From NCBI GenBank assembly GCA_022865685.1, contig JALHUB010000285.1:1-13064 (forward strand): DNA of 13,064 nucleotides, given 5' to 3'. The number at the start of each line of letters is the position of its first letter. Position 1 is the stretch's first letter. This stretch comes from Dehalococcoidia bacterium. GTDB taxonomy: Bacteria > Chloroflexota > Dehalococcoidia > DSTF01 > JALHUB01. The position numbers and the translations under genes were made by a program. A model generated the notes under the pieces. That model made no database searches and was not told where the DNA came from. It worked only from the letters and a program-made list of their open reading frames with translations. Positions 1 through 4,905 of the stretch are shown here, piece by piece.

Positions 1-759
1 CGCGATGCCGTCCGCCGACGCGACGCGCTTACCGGCGACGATCGTCTCGGCGCCGACCAGCGACGCTACTCCCTCGTCCACCGGCGCCGCGAACACCTCC
101 GCCGTCGCGCCGACCTGCCGGATGCGGCCGCCGACGATGACGGCCACGCGGTCGCCCAATCGTAGCGCCTCGCCGCGGTCGTGGGTAACGAAGACGGTGG
201 TCAGGCCCGTTTCGCCGAGAGCGCCGGCCAGCTCGTCGAGTAGCGTTTCGCGCGTCGGCTGGTCGAGGGCGGCGAACGGCTCGTCGAGGAGCAGCACCTC
301 GGGCTCGAGGGCGAAGGCGCGCGCCAGGCTGACGCGATGCGCCTCGCCGCCCGATATCTTGCGCGCCGAGCGCTCCGCCAGGTGCGCGACGTCGAACCGC
401 GCGAGCCAGCGACCGATCCGCGCCTTCCTTTCGCTCCGGGGCACGCCGCGCATTCGAATACCCGTCGCCACGTTCTCGGCGACAGAGCGACGCAGCAGCA
501 GCGGGTCTTGCATCATCAGCGCCATGCGACGCCGGATGCTGAGCTCGCGGCCCCGCACACGAGCGCCGTCGAAGAGGACTTCGCCCTGCGCCGGTCGGTC
601 CAGCAGCGCGAGGACCTGGAGGAGCGTCGTCTTGCCGGCGCCGTTCGGCCCAATTACGGCCAGGACCTCGCCCTCGTGGACATCCAGCGACGGGACGCGC
701 AGCACTTCGGCCCCGCGCCGCCGGACGACGACGTCGCGCAGCGAGAGCTTCGGCGCCAC
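1..759 (-). CDS. tupC: Tungstate ABC transporter ATP-binding protein (3' end off the window)
   Basis: This is the ATPase subunit that powers tungstate import at the inner face of the membrane. The frame is open for 253 codons to the left edge, so the C-terminus is missing. Visible parts in order are Walker A GPNGAGKTT at residues 37-45, the Q-loop glutamine at 84, the signature ISGGE at 135-139, Walker B LLLDEP at 156-161 and the switch histidine in THD at 193. All ATPase motifs look intact. The start chosen is a GTG whose first base is the last base of the tupB stop codon (TAGTG), with AGGAG eight bases upstream, so the two genes are translationally coupled. The substrate assignment rests on the neighbouring tupA and tupB. 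The short form without a visible regulatory domain fits TupC, but the C-terminus cannot be checked. Molybdate is the alternative substrate. Confidence 0.9.
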   Translation of the reverse strand, partial: MAPKLSLRDVVVRRRGAEVLRVPSLDVHEGEVLAVIGPNGAGKTTLLQVLALLDRPAQGEVLFDGARVRGRELSIRRRMALMMQDPLLLRRSVAENVATGIRMRGVPRSERKARIGRWLARFDVAHLAERSARKISGGEAHRVSLARAFALEPEVLLLDEPFAALDQPTRETLLDELAGALGETGLTTVFVTHDRGEALRLGDRVAVIVGGRIRQVGATAEVFAAPVDEGVASLVGAETIVAGKRVASADGIA

Positions 760-1454
760 TACATCTTCTCCTGCTGCTGCACGCTGGTGAGGATGGCGTT
801 GACGATGAAGATCAGCACGAGCAGAATTATCGACAACGCCATCGCGACGGGGAAGTCGCCGCGGCTCACCTCCAGCATCACGGCGGTCGTGAGGACGCGC
901 GTCTCGCCCGCCAAGTTGCCGCCGACCATCATCGACGCGCCGACCTCCGATATCGCGCCGCCGAAGCCTGCCATGACGGCCGCCATCAGAGGCAGCTTCG
1001 TCTCCCAGAGGACGATCCATAGCATCTGCATCCGCGACGCGCCGAGGGCATAGAGCTGGGTGCGCAGTCGCGGGTCGAGATGTCGCAGCGCCGCCGCTGT
1101 GAAGCCGGTGACAATGGGCGCGGCGATGATCGTCTGCGCGATCACCATCGCGGCGGGCGTGTAGATCAGCCTGAACTGACCCAACGGGCCACTGCGCCAG
1201 AGGATGACGGCAACGATCAGCCCGACCGCGACCGGCGGCAACCCCATCCCCGTGTTCACGAGGCTGAGGAGGATGTTGCGGCCGCGGAAGTCCTTGAAGG
1301 CGAGGAACGCGCCGCCCAGGATGCCCAGCACGAGGCTGATCAGCACTGCGCTCCCCGATACCAAAAGGGAGCGCAGCGTTATCGACCAGACTGAGTTGTC
1401 GCCGGTGCGGAGGATGTGAATCGCCTCGCGCAGGCCGTCCCAGATCAGGTCCAC
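759..1454 (-). CDS. tupB: Tungstate ABC transporter permease TupB
   Basis: This 231-residue integral membrane protein should form the transport channel for tungstate, with TupA outside and TupC inside. Several hydrophobic segments are visible, at roughly 28-52, 62-86, 98-122, 150-170 and 200-222. The coupling-loop segment around YALGASRMQMLWIVLWETKL, followed by EVGASMMVGGN, matches my memory of TupB/WtpB-like permeases. Length is normal for the family. The start is GTG with a good GGAGGG site seven bases upstream. It begins 21 bases after the tupA stop and ends overlapping tupC by one base, so the three genes form one transcription unit. Family assignment is confident. Discrimination of tungstate from molybdate depends mainly on TupA. 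Confidence 0.93.
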   Translation of the reverse strand: MDLIWDGLREAIHILRTGDNSVWSITLRSLLVSGSAVLISLVLGILGGAFLAFKDFRGRNILLSLVNTGMGLPPVAVGLIVAVILWRSGPLGQFRLIYTPAAMVIAQTIIAAPIVTGFTAAALRHLDPRLRTQLYALGASRMQMLWIVLWETKLPLMAAVMAGFGGAISEVGASMMVGGNLAGETRVLTTAVMLEVSRGDFPVAMALSIILLVLIFIVNAILTSVQQQEKM

Positions 1455-1475
1455 GTTTTCCCTCCGTCGAGCGGT

Positions 1476-2468
1476 CTATCCGAAGGGCGTCGCCAGCCCG
1501 ACCTCCTCGTAGGTCTTCCCCGCGTCGGCGATGAACAGCGGCCGCCCGTACTTCTCGGTGCCGAAGTCCTTGATGATGCTCTGCGCCGTGTCGGAGACCA
1601 TGAAGTCGGCGAATGCCTTGCCGCCGGGTCCGTTCACGAGGCTGAACTTCTCGGGGTTCACTCCCATGACGGAGTACACGTTCAAAAGCGCCGGGTCGCC
1701 CTCGAGCACGATGGTCAGCGACAGGCTCTTCGCCGCGAGGAACGTGCCGCGATCGCTCATAATGTAGGCGTCGCGCTGGTTCGCCACTTGCAGCGACGCT
1801 CCCATTCCCTGGCCCGTCTCTTCATACCAGGACTTGCCCTTGGGGTCCAGGTTCGCCTTCTTCCACAGCGCCTTCTCCAGCTTGTCGGTGCCCGAGTCGT
1901 CCCCTCGACTGATAAAGGCGGCGCCCGCATTGAAGATCTTGGTGAGGGCGTCGGTTGCCTTGGTGGTGCCCTTGGTGCCTGCTGGATCGCTCGCGGGGCC
2001 GAGCAGCACGAAATCGTTGTGCATGACGAGGCGGCGGTCAATGCCCACGCCCTCATCGACGACCTTCTTCTCGGAGCTGGGAGCGTGCACGAGCATGACG
2101 TCCGCATCGCCGCGCTCCCCCATCGCCAGCGCCTGGCCGGTGCCGACGGCGATGACCTTGACGTTGTAGCCGCTGTCCTTTTCGAACTCCGGCACCAGGA
2201 CGTCGAGCAGGCCGGTGTCCTGCGTGCTCGTCGTCGTCGCCAGGATGACGTCCTTGGGGCCCTCGCGCACGACGGGTGTGCTCGTCGCGGCCGCTGCTGT
2301 GCCCGTGGTCGTCGCCGCTGCGGCCGTGCCGGACGGCGTCTTCTGTGTAGTCGCAGCGCTTGTCGGTTGAGTCGTCTCCTCCTTCGTTTCCTTGTCACTG
2401 CCGCAGGCCAGCAGGCCGAAAGACAGCAGTAACGCCATGATGAGCATCCCGAACCGAATTCGTTTCAT
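1476..2468 (-). CDS. tupA: Tungstate-binding lipoprotein TupA
   Basis: This is the extracytoplasmic receptor that captures tungstate and delivers it to TupB. The 330-residue product starts with a lipoprotein signal peptide: basic MKRIR, a hydrophobic core and a lipobox LLAC with the acylated cysteine at 22. A flexible linker rich in Thr, Ala and Ser spans about 24-67. The mature domain opens with ILATTTSTQDTGLL (TTTSTQDTG at 78-86), the hallmark of TupA-type proteins, whose TTTS residues contact the oxyanion. Later stretches such as DVMLVHAP, NDFVLLGP and FISRGDDSGTDKLE are also typical. The ATG start has a purine-rich GGGAGAGGA upstream. It is the first gene of the tupABC unit and lies 56 bases after the ModE-type regulator on the same strand. 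The TTTSTQDTG motif favours tungstate over molybdate or sulfate. Confidence 0.94.
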   Translation of the reverse strand: MKRIRFGMLIMALLLSFGLLACGSDKETKEETTQPTSAATTQKTPSGTAAAATTTGTAAAATSTPVVREGPKDVILATTTSTQDTGLLDVLVPEFEKDSGYNVKVIAVGTGQALAMGERGDADVMLVHAPSSEKKVVDEGVGIDRRLVMHNDFVLLGPASDPAGTKGTTKATDALTKIFNAGAAFISRGDDSGTDKLEKALWKKANLDPKGKSWYEETGQGMGASLQVANQRDAYIMSDRGTFLAAKSLSLTIVLEGDPALLNVYSVMGVNPEKFSLVNGPGGKAFADFMVSDTAQSIIKDFGTEKYGRPLFIADAGKTYEEVGLATPFG

Positions 2469-2490
2469 CCTGTCCTCTCCCTGGTTGTGT

Positions 2491-2508
2491 TATGCCCACC
2501 ATAGCATA
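2491..2508. promoter_or_regulatory. Inverted repeat upstream of tupA
   Basis: Two 5-base arms, TATGC and GCATA, lie eight bases apart in the 56-base gap between the ModE-type regulator and tupA, about 22 bases before the tupA start. Reading on the minus strand, TATGCT inside it also resembles a -10 box, although no convincing -35 box sits upstream. It could be an operator for the neighbouring regulator or chance. The arms are short, so confidence is low. Confidence 0.25.
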
Positions 2509-2524
2509 CCGGTGGCGAAAAAAG

Positions 2525-2863
2525 TTAGACCTCCTCGCTGAATAGCTCCACGAAATGACGGCGGATGTCCGCCTGCGCCGCCGTCTCGAACTGCGTGTAC
2601 AGGGCAACGACGCGCTCCCCTACCGCCGTCAGCCGCGTGCTGCCGCCGCCTGCTCCGCCGACCTCGCTCTCGACGAGCCGCACGCCCAGGTTCGATTCGA
2701 TCTCCCGTATCTTCCCCCAGGCGCGGCGATAGGACAGCCCCATGCGCCGGGCCGCCTCCGCCAGCGAGCCGGTCTCTGCGATGTGCTGGAGCAGGCGGAC
2801 GCGGTAGCCGCTGAGGACGATCGCGCCGTCCTTCTCGACCCAAAGCTTTGCCTTCGGTTCCAT
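2525..2863 (-). CDS. ModE-type winged-helix regulator, DNA-binding domain only
   Basis: This 112-residue protein matches the N-terminal DNA-binding half of ModE, the oxyanion-responsive regulator of molybdate and tungstate transport. The winged helix-turn-helix runs from about residue 18 to 85: helices around LLQHIAETGSLAEAARRMG and SYRRAWGKIREIES, then the wing VGGAGGGSTRLTAVG (68-82), a characteristic ModE sequence. The protein ends about 30 residues later, so there is no C-terminal Mop/TOBE domain to bind the oxyanion. Full-length E. coli ModE is about 260 residues. It lies directly upstream of tupABC on the same strand, which points to control of tungstate uptake and perhaps of itself. 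The ATG start has only a weak ribosome site, and no better in-frame start is evident. How it senses metal without a ligand domain is not visible in the sequence. Confidence 0.88.
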   Translation of the reverse strand: MEPKAKLWVEKDGAIVLSGYRVRLLQHIAETGSLAEAARRMGLSYRRAWGKIREIESNLGVRLVESEVGGAGGGSTRLTAVGERVVALYTQFETAAQADIRRHFVELFSEEV

Positions 2864-2880
2864 TTGTCGTCGATATGAGT

Positions 2881-2907
2881 TTGACGCGGGGCGGGCTCAT
2901 GCGTCAA
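2881..2907. promoter_or_regulatory. Inverted repeat upstream of the ModE-type gene
   Basis: Perfect 7-base arms TTGACGC and GCGTCAA are separated by 13 bases, giving a centre-to-centre distance of 20 bases, about two helical turns. The repeat sits 18-44 bases before the ModE-type start, in the gap after the upstream membrane-protein gene. The right arm on the minus strand contains TTGACG, a -35-like sequence, but no good -10 box follows. It is a plausible autoregulatory operator. Binding is inference. Confidence 0.3.
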
Positions 2908-2926
2908 CGCCCGAGGGGAGCGGCGG

Positions 2927-3556
2927 TTACTTGCCGACCCTGGTCCTTATCTCGAAGTGCTCGCGCACAGGGCTACCGGCGACGGCGCGCTGCTCGGAAA
3001 GCGGGCTGCCGGCAAGCCCGACGATGTGGAGGTCCGAGACGTCGGTGTAGCGGGGCAGCAGCTTCTGGAGGAGCATCCCCGCAAATGGGGCGAGGGCGTT
3101 TGCGACCATAACCGCAAGCACGACGTTGAGCAGGCTCATCCGGTCCGTGCCCAGCAGGATGCCGAGAAAGGCGAGGGCCCCGAGCAGACCGGCGCTGACG
3201 ATGGCGGTGACGCAGCGTCGGTGGATTGCAAGCCGTCGCTCTCCGGCGCGGAGACGCAGGAGGCCCTCCTGCGCCGCCAGCAGGACGATGTCCGGCGGGG
3301 CAATGCCGTCGAGGGTGAAGCCTTCGCCTCGGGAGACGCCGTTAAGGCCGCTGGGCCCGAAACGCTCCTCGATGACGTTCATCGTGGCGTGCTTGAGCAC
3401 TTCGTTACGTCGCACCGACTCGTTCGTGAAGAGGTCGGCCGCCTGGCGCGGTATGAGGAGGACGCTGGAGAGGGCGCGCAGGGTGAAGCCGAACACGACC
3501 AGCATGAGAAGGAGTACGATGGTGACGAGCAAGAGACCAAAGAATAGGAGGATCAT
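2927..3556 (-). CDS. Membrane protein of unknown function
   Basis: I do not recognise this 209-residue protein. It has a strongly hydrophobic N-terminal segment (about 3-28), a hydrophilic central part (about 37-115) and two more transmembrane segments (about 116-136 and 141-163), then a polar tail of about 45 residues. The central part contains AAQEGLLRLRAGERRLAIHRR, which looks helical and charged. The ATG start has GGAAGG seven bases upstream. Thirty-two bases before the start, a TATACT box (minus strand, 3593-3588) could be its -10. The gene ends 63 bases before the ModE-type regulator on the same strand, so it may be the first gene of the tungstate transcription unit or merely an upstream neighbour. 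No transport or enzyme motif is visible. Confidence 0.75.
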   Translation of the reverse strand: MILLFFGLLLVTIVLLLMLVVFGFTLRALSSVLLIPRQAADLFTNESVRRNEVLKHATMNVIEERFGPSGLNGVSRGEGFTLDGIAPPDIVLLAAQEGLLRLRAGERRLAIHRRCVTAIVSAGLLGALAFLGILLGTDRMSLLNVVLAVMVANALAPFAGMLLQKLLPRYTDVSDLHIVGLAGSPLSEQRAVAGSPVREHFEIRTRVGK

Positions 3557-3587
3557 GGCCCGCCTTCCGCAACCGCTCTCGGCGTGC

Positions 3588-3593
3588 AGTATA
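3588..3593 (-). promoter_or_regulatory. Probable -10 box for the 209-residue membrane protein
   Basis: On the minus strand the hexamer TATACT lies about 32 bases before the start codon, so a transcript would begin near 3581 and include the GGAAGG site. The -35 region 17-18 bases upstream (TGGCGA) is a poor match, so this is a one-box call. Confidence 0.35.
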
Positions 3594-3648
3594 GCGCACT
3601 ACCCCAATGATCGCCAGTCTAGCGCCTGCGGAGAATAGGCATTGACCC

Positions 3649-3679
3649 CGAAATCGACGCCGCCGGGGCGTCGATTTCG
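3649..3679. repeat. 13-bp perfect inverted repeat (hairpin)
   Basis: Arms CGAAATCGACGCC and GGCGTCGATTTCG flank a 5-base spacer. The repeat sits ten bases beyond the stop of the 31-residue peptide gene, in its direction of transcription. It could form the 3' end of that transcript. There is no T-run after it on either strand, so it is not a classical intrinsic terminator. It could also be an extragenic palindrome. Confidence 0.6.
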
Positions 3680-3688
3680 CGCCCGCGC

Positions 3689-3784
3689 CTACTCCCCTTC
3701 GGCCAACTCTCGCGACCACCACTGCCAGATCAGGTAGAACCCGCCCAACATCACCGAAATCCCGACGACGACTGCGCTCAGCAT
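3689..3784 (-). CDS. 31-residue single-pass membrane peptide
   Basis: This small gene encodes 31 residues starting MLSAVVVGISVMLGGFYLIW, followed by QWWSRELAEGE and a TAG stop. About residues 3-23 form one hydrophobic segment with aromatic residues (Y17, W20, W22, W23) at its end, followed by a charged acidic tail. That layout fits a single transmembrane helix. Support for expression is unusually good: GGAGG lies seven bases before the ATG, and a TTGACA-17-TATTCT promoter lies about 50 bases upstream on the same strand. Small hydrophobic subunits such as CydX or KdpF have this size, but I see neither partner gene here and no clear sequence match. The partner is unknown. It is divergently transcribed from the metallo-hydrolase gene. 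Confidence 0.72.
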   Translation of the reverse strand: MLSAVVVGISVMLGGFYLIWQWWSRELAEGE

Positions 3785-3788
3785 GCTT

Positions 3789-3796
3789 CCACCTCC
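3789..3796 (-). promoter_or_regulatory. Strong ribosome binding site for the 31-residue peptide
   Basis: GGAGGTGG on the minus strand lies just before the ATG at 3784, with the GGAGG core seven bases from it. This near-perfect site is the main reason to treat so short a frame as a gene. Confidence 0.75.
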
Positions 3797-3832
3797 GAAT
3801 GACCCTTGGCACATATGTTCTTCCGTTTGCCC

Positions 3833-3861
3833 AGAATAGAACACCCGTACTGCCTTGTCAA
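3833..3861 (-). promoter_or_regulatory. Sigma-70-type promoter for the 31-residue peptide
   Basis: On the minus strand a perfect -35 box TTGACA (3861-3856) is followed after exactly 17 bases by TATTCT (3838-3833). Transcription would start near 3826, giving a leader of about 42 bases before the ATG at 3784. It is the best promoter match in the window. Confidence 0.75.
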
Positions 3862-3882
3862 GGGGGTCGCGTGGTCTTTTTC

Positions 3883-3911
3883 TTGACTATCAGGGGGGCA
3901 TCTGCTAGTAA
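3883..3911 (+). promoter_or_regulatory. Sigma-70-type promoter for the metallo-hydrolase gene
   Basis: TTGACT (3883-3888) and TAGTAA (3906-3911) are 17 bases apart. The -35 box here and that of the divergent promoter are separated by 21 bases, so the polymerases bind back to back and could interfere or share regulation. A start near 3918 supports translation from the ATG at 3965. Confidence 0.65.
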
Positions 3912-3951
3912 TCGAATGTCGCGACGAAGCCATGCCAATCGGGTCGCACTT

Positions 3952-3957
3952 GGGAGA
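3952..3957 (+). promoter_or_regulatory. Ribosome binding site that decides the hydrolase start
   Basis: GGGAGA lies seven bases before the ATG at 3965. The in-frame ATG at 3932 has no comparable site and would add eleven residues not needed by the fold, so 3965 is preferred. Confidence 0.6.
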
Positions 3958-3964
3958 ACGTTGC

Positions 3965-4720
3965 ATGACGCTCGCGCCAAAGCCGTCGCTGGAGCTGACC
4001 TTCCTTGGATCGGGCAATGCCTTCGCCGGCGACCGCTACTGGAGCTCCTTCGTCCTCAACCGTCGCTATCTCTTCGATGCGCCGCCCACTCTCCTGCCGC
4101 ACTTGAACAAGCTGCGCATCCCGACGCTGGATATCGCCGCCGTATTCATCTCGCACTTCCATGCCGACCACTTCTTCGGGCTGCCGTTCCTCTACCTGGA
4201 TTACGAGCACCTGAGCAATCGCACGGGGGACCTGGTAATCGTCGGACCGCCCCGCGTACAGGAGGTCGTGGAGAAGGTCGCCGACCTGGGCTTTTCGGGC
4301 CTGACACGTGGCAGGCAATCATACCGGCGCATCTATTTGGAGGCGCAGGCGGGACAGGAAGGAACAGCCGCCGATCTTCCGTTCCGGGCGATCACCGTCG
4401 AGCAGGACAGCAAGAGCGCGCCCGACTGTCTTGGCTACAAAGTGAACGTGGGCGGACGAATCCTCAGCTATACGGGCGACACGGTGATGTGCGACGGCGT
4501 GCGGGAGCTGGCCCGCGACGCCGACGTGCTGGTCATCGACTGTTCCTGCTGGCGGGACCCCTGCCCGCACCACATGAGCTTCGAGGAGCTGCGTCGCTTC
4601 CGCAAGGAGGTCCCGCTGCAGACGACGTTCGTGCTCACGCACCTCGACACCGGGGCGCCGCCGCCGCTGGACATGGAGGGCATGATCGCAGCGGAGGACT
4701 TCGCGACGATCCGGCTCTAG
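3965..4720 (+). CDS. Metallo-beta-lactamase-fold hydrolase, RNase Z-like
   Basis: This 251-residue cytoplasmic protein has the metallo-beta-lactamase fold of the RNase Z/ElaC group. The N-terminus LELTFLGSGNAF (9-20) is typical of that group. The metal motif is SHFHADH with H64, H66, D68 and H69, then TGDT with D172, HHM (202-204) and THLD with H226. The third metal histidine of RNase Z, expected just before the GYKV segment (about 151-154), is not seen: there is no His between 115 and 170. That could mean a different ligand or an altered site. The substrate is unknown. RNA 3' processing is possible, but related proteins cleave phosphodiesters or esters. It has its own promoter and stands alone between divergent and downstream units. 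Fold is confident, substrate is not. Confidence 0.85.
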   Translation: MTLAPKPSLELTFLGSGNAFAGDRYWSSFVLNRRYLFDAPPTLLPHLNKLRIPTLDIAAVFISHFHADHFFGLPFLYLDYEHLSNRTGDLVIVGPPRVQEVVEKVADLGFSGLTRGRQSYRRIYLEAQAGQEGTAADLPFRAITVEQDSKSAPDCLGYKVNVGGRILSYTGDTVMCDGVRELARDADVLVIDCSCWRDPCPHHMSFEELRRFRKEVPLQTTFVLTHLDTGAPPPLDMEGMIAAEDFATIRL

Positions 4721-4774
4721 CGCTCGGTTGGCTTGAGTCGAATTGGCCCGTGGTAGGTTGCAGCGCTTTCTACA

Positions 4775-4804
4775 TTGCAAAGTTTCTAATTAGAATGCGA
4801 TAAT
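4775..4804 (+). promoter_or_regulatory. Probable promoter of the 2-oxoacid:ferredoxin oxidoreductase operon
   Basis: TTGCAA (4775-4780) and GATAAT (4799-4804) are 18 bases apart, in an AT-rich island of an otherwise GC-rich region. Transcription near 4811 would give a leader of about 95 bases. A weaker second pair, TTGCGG (4833-4838) and TATTTA (4857-4862), also 18 apart, lies nearer the gene. Confidence 0.55.
4784..4795. promoter_or_regulatory. Perfect 12-bp palindrome between -35 and -10 boxes (operator candidate)
   Basis: TTCTAATTAGAA reads the same on both strands and lies entirely in the spacer of the promoter above. That position suits a repressor that blocks polymerase. The regulator is not identifiable. 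No known consensus is claimed. Confidence 0.5.
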
Positions 4805-4905
4805 GATAGTGAGGTTTCGCGCCGAAGAACGGTTGCGGATAGAACACGATCCGGTGTATTTACTCAGTATTGTCCCCGAACTTAGCTGGCCAACGAGGAT
4901 GACTT

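Noticed and set aside
5..2432. Long plus-strand open frames opposite the tup genes, for example 5-790 and 1416-2432
   Set aside because: They lie antisense to clear tupA, tupB and tupC, have skewed Arg/Ser/Pro composition and no family motif. They come from the high GC content.
3649..3679. Hairpin as an intrinsic terminator
   Set aside because: The stem is strong, but neither strand has a T-run after it, so it is listed only as an inverted repeat.
3799..4803. 334-codon plus-strand frame overlapping the metallo-hydrolase
   Set aside because: The other frame has the intact metal motif, a promoter and a ribosome site. This one has only low-complexity Arg/Gly/Pro sequence.
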